DNA from: CADEDH01 sp041394285
Lineage (GTDB): Bacteria; Actinomycetota; Acidimicrobiia; Acidimicrobiales; SZUA-35
Assembly (NCBI GenBank): GCA_041394285.1
Contig: JAWKIL010000005.1
Span: 1 to 64,000 of the forward strand
Length of the DNA stretch: 64,000 nucleotides
Direction: 5' to 3'
Shown: piece by piece, positions 34,150-42,863 of the stretch
Layout of the letters: each line of letters starts with the position of its first letter
How positions within the stretch are numbered: the first letter of the stretch is position 1
Program-made: the position numbers and the translations under genes
Notes under the pieces: generated by a model
Seen by the model: only the letters and a program-made list of their open reading frames with translations
What the model was told of the DNA's origin: nothing
Database searches by the model: none

Positions 34150-34676
34150 CGGACCGGCATCTCCCCCGGCGGGGGCCCGCTGAGCCAGCGGGCGTCCACC
34201 GTGACCGTCTCGAACTTCCAGGTGCCGTCGACCTTCACATAGGTGTCGGCGTAGGTGCCGGTGAGCCAGGCCTGCCACTCGTCGCCTTTCGACGAGCGGC
34301 GGGTGCACGGCTGCCACAGGTACCAGGTGCCCGACGCCCGACGCCCGGGCCCGGGCGGGCCGTCCAGCGTGATCTCGGGCACCAGGGTGAAGTGCAGGGC
34401 CCACGGGATCCGGGCCGGGGCGCCTTTGAAGTGCTCCCGGATCACGTCGAGCCCCTCCCGGCGCCCGAACAGGGCGCCGCCGTCCCACACACCCCCCTCC
34501 ACGAACAGCGAGGCGATGCCGTCGGGGTCGTACCCGTCGTCGCAGAAGCGGGCGTAGCGGGCCTTCAGGGCCCGGATCGCCTCCAGATCCTCCAGGTCGG
34601 CCAGCCGGCCTGCCAGATCCTGGGCTGCCAGATCCTGGGCTGCCAGATCCTGGGCTTCCAGATCGTTGTGGGCCAT
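34146..34676 (-). CDS. SnoaL-like / NTF2-fold protein
   Basis: A 176-residue protein whose body (about 25-170) has the alpha+beta cone pattern of SnoaL_4 proteins: LEAIRALKARYARFCDDGYD, FVEGGVWDGG, ALHFTLVPEITLDG and the W-rich strand. Such proteins can be isomerases, dehydratases or ring-hydroxylase subunits. The N-terminus is odd: LEAQDLAAQDLAAQDLAGRL, created by a 15-bp tandem repeat, probably forms an added helix. GGGGAGAGG precedes the ATG. It is the first gene of the operon with the molybdopterin enzyme. Confidence 0.8.
   Translation of the reverse strand: MAHNDLEAQDLAAQDLAAQDLAGRLADLEDLEAIRALKARYARFCDDGYDPDGIASLFVEGGVWDGGALFGRREGLDVIREHFKGAPARIPWALHFTLVPEITLDGPPGPGRRASGTWYLWQPCTRRSSKGDEWQAWLTGTYADTYVKVDGTWKFETVTVDARWLSGPPPGEMPVR
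34611..34665. repeat. 15-bp tandem repeat inside the SnoaL-like gene
   Basis: Unit TGCCAGATCCTGGGC occurs three times in a row (34611, 34626, 34641) with a fourth, diverged copy. It encodes the pentapeptide AQDLA repeated at the protein N-terminus. The copy number could vary by slippage. Confidence 0.85.
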
Positions 34677-34821
34677 CGCCTCTCCCCTGCCCCGCCTCTC
34701 GGCGGGCTCCGTCGTCGTGCCACCACCGTAGTTGGCCGGTGTGACGGCGGCCGCCCCGAAGGCCGCCGGGCGGCCCGGACAAGGCCCTGATCGGTTCTGG
34801 TCACCGGAGCCCGGCAGGGCG

Positions 34822-34827
34822 TAGCGT
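34822..34827 (+). promoter_or_regulatory. -10 box of leaderless promoter, TcuA-like gene
   Basis: TAGCGT ends 8 nt before the ATG at 34836, and no Shine-Dalgarno is present. It is divergent from the SnoaL/molybdopterin operon. Confidence 0.5.
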
Positions 34828-34835
34828 CTGGGGTC

Positions 34836-36353
34836 ATGGAGATCGAACAGGGTCCACGAGCCGATGTGGTGGTGATCGGGGCGGGCAACGCTGCACTGGT
34901 GGCTGCGCTGTCGGCCAAGGAGCAGGGCGCCAGCGTGCTGGTGTTGGAGGCCGCCCCCCGGGAGCAGCGGGGCGGGAACAGCCGGTTCTCGGGCGGCATC
35001 TTCCGCTTCGCCCACGGCGGGCGCGACCACCTCGCGCCCCTGCTCACCGAGGAGGGCTCCACCTGGCTCGACCGGGTGACGATCGAGCCCTACGAGCCCC
35101 ACCGGTTCCGGGCCGACATCGACCTGGTGTGCCAGGGCCAGAGCGACCCCGACCTGATCACCACCCTCATCGACACCAGCTACGACACGATGGCCTGGAT
35201 GCAGGGCCACGGTGTGCGCTGGGAGCTGGTGACCGACAAGCTGTTCGACCCGAACAAGATGGAGCCCGGCGTCACCTACGCCGTGCCCCCGGGTGGGGCC
35301 GTGCGGGCCACCAACGAGGGCGTCGGCCTCATGTACGACCTGTTCAACGCGGTGGAGGCCCAGGGCATCGAGGTCCTGTACGACTCCCCGGCCCACGAGC
35401 TGCTGATGGACGGCGCCCGCTGCACCGGGGTGCGGATCCGCCGGCCCGACCGCTTCGTCGACATCGGCGCCGGGGCCGTGGTGCTCGCCTGCGGCGGGTT
35501 CGAGTCGAACCCCGAGCTGCGGCTGCGGTACCTGGGCCCGGGGTGGGACCTGGTGAAGGTGCGGGGTACACGGTTCAACATGGGCTCGATGCTGATGCAC
35601 GCCCTGGCCGCCGGAGCCGCCCCCGCCGGGCATTGGGGCGGGGCCCACGCCTCCCCCCTCGACGCCCACGCCCCCGACGTGGGCGAGCTGTCGCTGACCG
35701 ACCGGATGAGCCGCTACTCCTACCCCTACTGCCTGCTGGTGGACCGCGACGGCAACCGCTTCGTCGACGAGGGCGAGGACGAGGTGTGGCTCACCTACGC
35801 CAAGACGGGGTGGGCCATCCGGGCCCAGAAGGGGGCGCGGGCCTGGCAGATCTTCGACCAGAAGACGATCCACCTGCTGGAGCCCCGCTACTCGACGGGT
35901 ACCCCGGTGGAGGCCGGCTCGCTGGAAGACCTGGCCAACAAGCTCGGGATCTCGGCCGAAGGGCTGCAGCAGACGGTGGCCGAGTTCAACGCCGCCTGCG
36001 GCCCGAACGACGGTTTCGACCCCTTCCACAAGGACGGGCTGCGCACGGGCACCGGGATCACACCCCCCAAGTCGAACTGGGCCCAGCCGATCGACAAGGC
36101 CCCCTACGTGGCCTACGCCGTGACCTGCGGGATCACGTTCACCTACGGCGGGCTCAAGATCGACACCGGAGCCAAGGTCCTGTCCACCGTCAACGCCCCG
36201 CTGGGCGGGCTGTACGCCACGGGCGAGATCGCCGGCGGGTTCTTCTACCACAACTACGCCGCCGGCTCGGGCCTCATGCGGGGGGCCACGTTCGGCCGCA
36301 TCGCCGGGCGCAACGCGGCGGCCCACGCCCTGGCCGGCGGGGCGGCGGGCTGA
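34836..36353 (+). CDS. FAD-dependent tricarballylate dehydrogenase-like protein (TcuA-like)
   Basis: A 505-residue flavoprotein of the fumarate reductase/succinate dehydrogenase class. The FAD motif is VVVIGAGNAALVAALSA, followed by LEAAPREQRGGNSRFSGG, which closely resembles TcuA proteins that oxidise tricarballylate to cis-aconitate. The C-terminal GGLKIDTGAKVL and GLYATGEIAGGFFYHNYAAGSGLMRGATFGRIAG are typical. It heads a three-gene operon with a PrpF-like isomerase and a PrpB-like lyase, which supports a tricarboxylate substrate. An alternative is a ketosteroid- or fumarate-type dehydrogenase. No TcuB-like electron acceptor is nearby. Confidence 0.82.
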   Translation: MEIEQGPRADVVVIGAGNAALVAALSAKEQGASVLVLEAAPREQRGGNSRFSGGIFRFAHGGRDHLAPLLTEEGSTWLDRVTIEPYEPHRFRADIDLVCQGQSDPDLITTLIDTSYDTMAWMQGHGVRWELVTDKLFDPNKMEPGVTYAVPPGGAVRATNEGVGLMYDLFNAVEAQGIEVLYDSPAHELLMDGARCTGVRIRRPDRFVDIGAGAVVLACGGFESNPELRLRYLGPGWDLVKVRGTRFNMGSMLMHALAAGAAPAGHWGGAHASPLDAHAPDVGELSLTDRMSRYSYPYCLLVDRDGNRFVDEGEDEVWLTYAKTGWAIRAQKGARAWQIFDQKTIHLLEPRYSTGTPVEAGSLEDLANKLGISAEGLQQTVAEFNAACGPNDGFDPFHKDGLRTGTGITPPKSNWAQPIDKAPYVAYAVTCGITFTYGGLKIDTGAKVLSTVNAPLGGLYATGEIAGGFFYHNYAAGSGLMRGATFGRIAGRNAAAHALAGGAAG

Positions 36354-36355
36354 CG

Positions 36356-37503
36356 ATGGCCGACCTGCCGGTGGCGATCGTGCGGGGCGGGACCTCGAAG
36401 GGCGTGTTCCTCCATCTCGACCTCGTGCCGGGCGACCCGGCCGAGCGGGACCGGCTGCTGCTGCGGCTGATGGGCTCCCCCGATCCGATGCAGCTCGACG
36501 GGTTGGGCGGCACCCACTCGTCGACCTCCAAGGTGATGGCGGTGGGGCCGGCCGCGGCTGGGTCGGGGGCCGACGTCGACTACCTGTTCGCCCAGGTGGC
36601 GGTGGACGAGGCGGTGGTCGACCTCACCGGCAACTGCGGCAACCTGACCGCCGCCGTCGGCCACTACGCCATCGACGAACAGATGGTGCCGGGCCTCGTT
36701 CCCCCCGGCCCGGCCACCACCGTGCTACGGCTGCGGAACCTCAACACGGGGGTGGTGATCCGGGCCACGATCCCGGTGACGGCCGAGGGCCGGGCGGCGT
36801 GGGAGGGTGACACCGTGATCGACGGGGTGCCGGGCACCGGGGCCGCCATCGTCACCGACTACCTCGATCCCGGCGGCTCGGTGACGGGCAAGCTGTTCCC
36901 CACCGGGGCCCGGGCCGAGGACCTGGGCGGGCACATCGCCTCGATCGTGGACGTGTCGAGCCCGTACCTGTTCCTGGCGGCGGAGTCGTTCGGGCTGACC
37001 GGCCACGAGGCGACCGCCGACCTCAACGGTCGTCCCGAGCTGCTGGCCGAGCTGGAGCAGCTACGGGCCGAGGCCGGGCGCCGGATCGGGGTGGCGTCGA
37101 AGGCCATCCCCCGCACGGTGCTGGTGGCCACGGGCCGGGATCTGCGGGTGCTGGCCACGTCGATGGGCCGCTTCCACCACGCCGTGCCCATGACGGGGGC
37201 CCTGTGCATCGGGGCCGCCGCCCGCCTGGCCGGCACCGTCGTTCACCATGTCACCCGCCCAGCGGCCGTGTCGACCCCCACCCCCACCCCCACCCCCACC
37301 CCCGCCAACCCTGCGAACTGTGGCGCCGGCGCGCAAAATGCAGCACCAGGCGCCACAGTTCCTGCTCTGAGTGGGTCGGTGGTACGGATCGAGCACCCCA
37401 AGGGGGCGGTGGAGGCCACGGTGGAGATCGACGGCGACGACCGGGTGGCCAGCACCGGCGTGGTCCGCACCGCCCGCCGCCTGCTCACCGGGACGGCCCA
37501 CCT

Positions 37504-37507
<4 letters not shown>
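36356..37507 (+). CDS. PrpF-like aconitate/methylaconitate isomerase, with a low-complexity insertion
   Basis: A 383-residue member of the PrpF/4-oxalomesaconate tautomerase family. Catalytic K59 (SSTSKVM) and C94 (GNCGN) match the Lys/Cys proton-shuttle pair of PrpF. It would shift the double bond of (methyl)aconitate-like acids. Residues of about 302-345 are foreign to the family: a TPTPTPTPTP run, then a segment made by a 45-bp inverted repeat, after which the normal sequence resumes (VVRIEHPKGAVEATVEI). The frame is kept, so the protein may still fold. It follows the TcuA-like gene by 2 bp and overlaps the lyase start (GTGA). Confidence 0.85.
37316..37360. repeat. Inverted repeat inserted within the PrpF-like gene
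   Basis: AACTGTGGCGCC (37316-37327) pairs exactly with GGCGCCACAGTT (37349-37360) across a 21-nt loop. It follows a CCCCCA tandem run (from about 37274). The AACTG/CAGTT ends resemble those of the outer stem at 23729-23811. Confidence 0.7.
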
Positions 37508-38382
<875 letters not shown>

Positions 38383-38394
<12 letters not shown>

Positions 38395-38435
38395 CCTGGG
38401 GTGGCCGAAAGCGGCACGCCAGGTCAGAGATCGCC
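38383..38435. terminator. 17-bp perfect inverted repeat between convergent genes
   Basis: GGCGATCTCTGACCTGG (38383-38399) is exactly complementary to 38419-38435, with a 19-nt loop. It starts inside the last codons of the PrpB-like gene (TGA at 38392-38394) and ends 11 bp before the convergent ridA stop. Position and stability fit a two-way terminator. No T-run is present. Confidence 0.6.
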
Positions 38436-38445
38436 AGGGGAACCA

Positions 38446-38793
38446 CTAACGGGCGGCGTCGATCATGATCTCGACCCGGGCCTTGGGGGCGGCCAACTTG
38501 GCCTCCACCGTGGCCCGGGCCGGGGCGTTGGCCGGATCGACCCAGGCCTTCCACGCCTCGTTCATGTTGGCCCACTCGCCGATGTCGGTCAGCCAGATGT
38601 TGGCCTTCAGGATCTTGGACTTGTCGGTGCCGGCGGCGGCCAGCAGCTCGTCGACCTGAGCCAGGATCTGCTCGGTCTGGCCCTTGGTGTCGGCGTCCTG
38701 GTCGGCCGCCACCAGGCCGGCCAAGTACACCCGGTCGCCGTGGGCCACCGCCTGGCTCATGATGGGGCCCGGCTTGATGCGTTCGATCGTCAT
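38446..38793 (-). CDS. RidA family enamine/imine deaminase-like protein
   Basis: A 115-residue RidA/YjgF/UK114 protein (VAHGDRVYLAGLVAADQDADTKGQTEQILAQVDELLAAAG, then ILKANIWLTDIGEW). An Arg precedes TVEAKLAAP where RidA has its catalytic arginine, so deamination of reactive enamines is plausible. Proteins of this family form trimers. The ATG is 6 nt after TACGCT; the surrounding sequence is a single diverged copy of the 69-bp repeat found at 52405-52714. Confidence 0.9.
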   Translation of the reverse strand: MTIERIKPGPIMSQAVAHGDRVYLAGLVAADQDADTKGQTEQILAQVDELLAAAGTDKSKILKANIWLTDIGEWANMNEAWKAWVDPANAPARATVEAKLAAPKARVEIMIDAAR

Positions 38794-38796
38794 GGC

Positions 38797-38880
38797 CGCA
38801 GCGTAGCTGCCGGCTGGCTGGGCCCCGGCCGTGATGGGGTCATGGAACCCGGAGGGTTCCCGGGCGCCAGCCCCCGCAAC
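38797..38880. repeat. Solitary diverged copy of the 69-bp promoter/hairpin repeat
   Basis: Starts with GCAGCGTAGCTGCCGG and ends with CCAGCCCCCGCAAC, as in the array at 52405-52714. The middle is diverged, with an inserted hairpin (AACCC...GGGTT). It sits at the same place relative to a start codon on the minus strand as in the array. Confidence 0.6.
38800..38805 (-). promoter_or_regulatory. -10 box of leaderless promoter, ridA-like gene
   Basis: TACGCT on the minus strand ends 6 nt before the ATG at 38793. The stretch CCGGCAGCTACGCTGCG around it is identical to the promoter of the LLM gene at 52401. Confidence 0.55.
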
Positions 38881-38932
38881 GGCCCTGTCTAGCAGGTGGT
38901 CCGGGACTGTCGGGGGGTGAGAGGATGGCCCC

Positions 38933-39763
38933 GTGAGCGATCAGGCCGTTACGCACGTCACCGCCATCGAGGATCCCCCCGAGATCCAGAAGGCCAACCC
39001 CATTCACGCCGAAGGGGCGACGGCCTACGGCTACGAGCGGCCGATCGTGGCCGGCCTGTCGAGCTACGGCTGGGCGGCGGCGGCCATGATCGAGCTGCTG
39101 GGCGAGGAGTGGCTCGACCTCGGCTGGGCCGACCTGGCCCTGCGCCGCCCGGTGTTCGCCGGCGACCGCCTCACCACCACCGCCACCCTCACCGGCGACG
39201 GTCGCTGCCACTACGTGCAGGTCAACGAGGCGGGCAAGGCCACGGTGGAGGGCGACGCCGGCCTCGGCCTGGCCCCCTTCCACGGCGAGTGGCAGCTCCC
39301 CACCCGGCGGGACCCGGTGCCCCCGGCCGACGTCCGGCCCCTGCTGCTGCCGGAGCAGGCCCCGGTGGACGAGGACTACCCGCCGATGGCGGCCGACCTG
39401 TCGCTCGAGCGCACCCGCTGGTGGTCGGCCGGCCGCCTGGGCGACCACCACCCCCGCTACCACGACGGCGACCACCCCCGGGCCCACCCCAGCTGGGTGC
39501 CGGGCCAGATGACGCCCCTGATCCGCCACAGCTACCGCTTCGCCGCCGGTATCCACACCACGGGCCGGGTGCAGTACCTGGCCCCCATGCGGGCCCCGAT
39601 GACGGTGACGGTCGCCGGCCGCTGGATCGGCAACACCGAACGCAAGGGCAAGTGGTGGTCCACCAGCGACGCCGTGTTCCTCGCCCCCGACGGCACCGAG
39701 CTGGCCCGCTGCCAGCAGGCCCAGATCCTCCTCCCCCCACTGCCCAAGAAGGAGACCCCCTGA
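38933..39763 (+). CDS. MaoC-like double hot-dog dehydratase-type protein
   Basis: A 276-residue protein with two apparent hot-dog halves. The first contains HAEGATAYGYERPIVAGLSSYGW, resembling the hydratase start of MaoC proteins; the second contains YRFAAGIHTTGRVQYLAPMRAPMTVTVAGRW. Such proteins hydrate or dehydrate acyl-CoA thioesters or bind them. Classic D-x4-H hydratase residues were not clearly located, so catalysis is uncertain. AGAGGA lies 8 nt before the GTG. The stop overlaps the ATG of a crotonase gene, which points to a joint role in acyl-CoA turnover. Confidence 0.7.
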   Translation: MSDQAVTHVTAIEDPPEIQKANPIHAEGATAYGYERPIVAGLSSYGWAAAAMIELLGEEWLDLGWADLALRRPVFAGDRLTTTATLTGDGRCHYVQVNEAGKATVEGDAGLGLAPFHGEWQLPTRRDPVPPADVRPLLLPEQAPVDEDYPPMAADLSLERTRWWSAGRLGDHHPRYHDGDHPRAHPSWVPGQMTPLIRHSYRFAAGIHTTGRVQYLAPMRAPMTVTVAGRWIGNTERKGKWWSTSDAVFLAPDGTELARCQQAQILLPPLPKKETP

Positions 39764-40530
39764 TGTCCGACCCCCAGATGCCGGCCGCGCCCGAGGTGCT
39801 GGTGGACCGCGACGGCGCCGTCGCCACCGTCACCCTCCACCGGCCCGAGGCCCTCAACGCCATCACCCCCACCATGCTGGGCGCCCTGGGCGACGCCCTG
39901 GAGGGACTGGCGGCGGACCCCGCCACCCGGCTGGTGATCCTGACCGGGTCCGGGCGGGCGTTCAGCGCCGGCGTCGACCTGAAGGCGCTGGGCGACCGGG
40001 AGCTCCACAACGGCAAGGTGGGCGACATCCTCGACCTGCCGGCCCGCCGGGTCACCGGCCTCCTCACCACCATGCCCCAGGTGACCGTGGCCAAGGTCAA
40101 CGGGTTCTGCTTCACCGGAGCCCTGGAGCTGGCCCTGGCCTGTGATCTGATGGTGGTCGCCGACGAGGCCAAGCTGGGCGACACCCACGCCAAGTTCGGG
40201 ATACGCCCCACCTGGGGCATGAGCCAGCGCCTGCCCCGGGCGGTGGGGATGCAGGCGGCCCGGGAGCTGTCGCTCACCGCCCGCACGTTCACCGGGGCCG
40301 AGGCCCGATCGATGGGGATGGCGGCCCGCAGCGCCCCCCAGGCCGAGCTCGACACCGCGGTGGCCGATCTGGTGACGGCGATCCTGGCCAACAGCGACGA
40401 CGCCCTGCGGGCCTACAAGGATCTGTACCGCCAGACCCAGGAGCTGCCGCTCAGCCAGGCGCTGGGTTACGAGTACGGCACCGACTACGACATCGCCGAC
40501 ACCGCCGATCGCCTGGCCGGGTTCCGCTAG
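39763..40530 (+). CDS. Enoyl-CoA hydratase/isomerase (crotonase) family protein
   Basis: A 255-residue crotonase. The oxyanion hole comes from GRAFSAGVDLKAL and FCFTGALELALACDL. The first catalytic Glu position is present (GALEL), but the second, usually in a PEI/PE-type loop, reads AKFGIRPTWG and lacks Glu. Hydration is therefore less certain, and isomerase or another crotonase reaction is possible. It is coupled to the MaoC-like gene by TGATG and ends tail to tail with the sigma factor gene, overlapping by 4 bp. Confidence 0.88.
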   Translation: MSDPQMPAAPEVLVDRDGAVATVTLHRPEALNAITPTMLGALGDALEGLAADPATRLVILTGSGRAFSAGVDLKALGDRELHNGKVGDILDLPARRVTGLLTTMPQVTVAKVNGFCFTGALELALACDLMVVADEAKLGDTHAKFGIRPTWGMSQRLPRAVGMQAARELSLTARTFTGAEARSMGMAARSAPQAELDTAVADLVTAILANSDDALRAYKDLYRQTQELPLSQALGYEYGTDYDIADTADRLAGFR

Positions 40531-41885
40531 CTGCTCCCGCTGGGCGTCACCCGCCGGCCGGCCCCCGGCCCCGGGGCCGGTGGCTGCTCGGCCTCCTGCC
40601 GGCGACGGGCCAGATGGCGCTGCTCGGCCGGGTTGTCGGTCAGGGCCCGGGCCCGGGTGAACGCCGCCGCTGCCTCGGCCGGGCGTCCCGCCCGGGCCAG
40701 GAGCTCGGCCCGGGCGGCGTGGAACAGGTGGTAGCCGTCCACGCCGGCGAGGGCGTCGAGCACGGCCAGGCCGGCCTCGGCACCGTCGACCATGGCCACC
40801 GCCACGGCATGGTTCACCTGCACCACCGGCGAGCCGGTCATGGCCACCAGCTGGCGGTAGGCGGCGGCGATGGCCGGCCAGTCGGTGGCGGCGGCGCTGG
40901 GGGCGTTGGCGTGGTACCCGGCGATGACCGCCTGGAGCTGGTACGGGCCGGGCCGCATCCGGCTGATGGCCCGGTGGAGGACGGCGTTGGCGGCGGCGAT
41001 CTCGGCCCGGTCCCACCGGGCCCGGTCCTGGTCTTCCAGCAGGACGAGCTCGCCGGCGGCGTCGGTCCGGGTGGCCAGGCGGGCCCGGTGGAACCGTTGC
41101 AGGGCGAGCAGGCCCAGCACCTCGGGGTGGTCGGGCACGAGCTCGCCCAGCAGCTCGGTCAACCGCACCGCCTCGTCCACCAGGTCCACCCGCACCACGT
41201 CGCCCGAGTGGCCGCGGCTGAGATAACCCTCGTTGAACACGAGGTACAGCACCGACAGCACGACCTCGATCCGGGTGTCGAGGTCGGCCGGGATCCGCAA
41301 CGGGATGCCGGCGTCGCGGATCTTGCGCTTGGCCCGCACGATCCGCTGGGCCAGCGTCGCCTCGGACAGGAGGAAGGCGGCGGCGATCTCCGGCACCGAC
41401 AGGCCGCCCACCAGCCGCAGGGTCAGAGCCGTCTGCGCCTCACGGCCCAAGGCCGGGTGGCAGCACAGGAGCATCAGCCGGAGCCGGTCGTCGTCCACCG
41501 GGTTGTCGCCAGGGTCGTCGTCGACCAGGAGCGGGCGGCGGTGCGACGGGGCCGCCCCGCCATCGCCGGCGGCCGACATGGCGTCGGCGGCCAGCTCGGG
41601 GGCAGCCGCCATCGTGCGCCGCCAGGCGCTGGACGTGCGGCGCAGCCGGTCGATCGCCTTGCGCCGGGCGACGGCCAGGAGCCAGCCCGGCGGGTTGGCC
41701 GGCACACCCCGCGGGCCCCAGGTGCGGGCCGCCTCGGTCAGCGCGTCCTGCACCGCCTCGTCGGCCAGGTCGAGGTCGCCGAACCGGCGGGCCAGGAGTG
41801 CGAGCACCCGCCCGCTCTCCTCCCGGGCCAGCCGGGTCAGCGCCGCCGCGGTGTCGTCGGCCGGCGGTGCCGCCTCAGCCGGCAT
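40527..41885 (-). CDS. ECF42-type RNA polymerase sigma factor with C-terminal TPR-like domain
   Basis: A 452-residue sigma-70 family protein. Region 2 (about 15-90) includes FGDLDLADEAVQDALTEAARTW and WLLAVARRKAIDRLRR; region 4 (about 140-190) has LTLRLVGGLSVPEIAAAFLLSEATLAQRIVRAKRKI. The long C-terminal helical extension (about 200-440) is typical of the ECF42 group, which lacks an anti-sigma factor and is encoded beside a DGPF/YCII protein, exactly as here. The C-terminal domain is thought to control activity. The regulon is unknown. The ATG overlaps the 3' end of the YCII gene by 11 bp. Confidence 0.92.
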   Translation of the reverse strand: MPAEAAPPADDTAAALTRLAREESGRVLALLARRFGDLDLADEAVQDALTEAARTWGPRGVPANPPGWLLAVARRKAIDRLRRTSSAWRRTMAAAPELAADAMSAAGDGGAAPSHRRPLLVDDDPGDNPVDDDRLRLMLLCCHPALGREAQTALTLRLVGGLSVPEIAAAFLLSEATLAQRIVRAKRKIRDAGIPLRIPADLDTRIEVVLSVLYLVFNEGYLSRGHSGDVVRVDLVDEAVRLTELLGELVPDHPEVLGLLALQRFHRARLATRTDAAGELVLLEDQDRARWDRAEIAAANAVLHRAISRMRPGPYQLQAVIAGYHANAPSAAATDWPAIAAAYRQLVAMTGSPVVQVNHAVAVAMVDGAEAGLAVLDALAGVDGYHLFHAARAELLARAGRPAEAAAAFTRARALTDNPAEQRHLARRRQEAEQPPAPGPGAGRRVTPSGSS

Positions 41886-42237
41886 CGGGCCGGAACGCCA
41901 CCGGCCGGATCTCGAACGAGGCGAACGGCAGGGGGATGGCCGACGCCAGCTCGATGGCCTGGTCCAGGTCGTCCGCCGACACCATGTAGAAGCCGCCGAG
42001 CTGCTCCTTGGTCTCGACGAAGGGCCCGTCGGTGACGGCCGGAGCGGCGTCGCCGCTCCGGTGCACGGTGGTGGCTGTGGCCGTGGGCTGGAGGCTGGCG
42101 CCGGCGATCCAGTGACCGCCGTCGATGAGCCGCTGGTTGTAGGCCATCCAGCCCGCCATCATCTCGTCGAACCCGGGCATGCCGGGGCCGGGCCGCTCGG
42201 CGTGCTCGTCGGTGTGGATGAGGATCATGTACTCCAT
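41875..42237 (-). CDS. YCII-related (DGPF) protein, partner of ECF42 sigma factor
   Basis: A 120-residue YCII-fold protein with the eponymous motif TDGPFVETKEQLGGFY. Such proteins always accompany ECF42 sigma factors; some are thought to be enzymes or stress sensors, but no biochemical function is established. GAGG lies before the ATG. The gene is first in the operon, and its stop lies inside the sigma factor gene start, so expression is coupled. Confidence 0.93.
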   Translation of the reverse strand: MEYMILIHTDEHAERPGPGMPGFDEMMAGWMAYNQRLIDGGHWIAGASLQPTATATTVHRSGDAAPAVTDGPFVETKEQLGGFYMVSADDLDQAIELASAIPLPFASFEIRPVAFRPDAG

Positions 42238-42332
42238 CGTGGGACCTCGTTCGTAGGGGTTACCGCCATGACGCAGCCCTCCGCCCGATTCGACAGACCC
42301 CGACCGATCTTTTCCGCGTTCGTCCCGACGGC

Positions 42333-42821
42333 CTAGGAGGGCTGGCGGTAGCGGAAGTCGCAGTGGGACGCACCCTGCATCCGGGTCTGGGTGCGGTTGA
42401 ACTCGAGCCCGGGGGCCATGCCCTCGAAGCTGGCGAAGTCACGGTTGCAGCTGAGCAGGAAGCCGAGCTCGCCGGCGTCGAGCTCGTCGTACATCTCCAC
42501 GAACTGGCAGCGGGTGACATCGAAGCCGAACCGCTCGGTGTCGTCCTCCACCACCTCGATCGTGAGCGAACCCTCGCTCACCGGCCCGCCGGAGCGGAAC
42601 CGCTCCGACAGCTCCACCACGGTCTCGATGGGGTGGGCCTCGCGCTGGGCCGCCCCCTGGCTGCGGGCCAGGTTGCGGATGGCGTCGGCCACCACCTCGT
42701 TCACCTCGTCGACCCCGAAGCGGGCCTGCATGGCCCGGATCACGGGGATCAGCACCATGGCCTCGATGCGGCGCCGCTCCAGCAGCGGAAGGTCGTCGAC
42801 GGTGGCGGTCTTGTCGGTCAT
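42333..42821 (-). CDS. L-2-amino-thiazoline-4-carboxylic acid (ATC) hydrolase family protein
   Basis: A 162-residue protein matching the ATC-hydrolase family, whose founder opens the thiazoline ring on the way to L-cysteine in Pseudomonas. Recognisable parts are CQFVEMYDELDAGELGFLLSCNRD and FNRTQTRMQGASHCDFRY, with conserved cysteines in both. Many members occur outside that pathway, and the AtcC partner hydrolase is not nearby, so the real substrate is uncertain. Confidence 0.75.
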   Translation of the reverse strand: MTDKTATVDDLPLLERRRIEAMVLIPVIRAMQARFGVDEVNEVVADAIRNLARSQGAAQREAHPIETVVELSERFRSGGPVSEGSLTIEVVEDDTERFGFDVTRCQFVEMYDELDAGELGFLLSCNRDFASFEGMAPGLEFNRTQTRMQGASHCDFRYRQPS

Positions 42822-42863
42822 CGCTGGGTCTTCCTCTCCCCCTGGGCCACCGTGGCCCGATGG

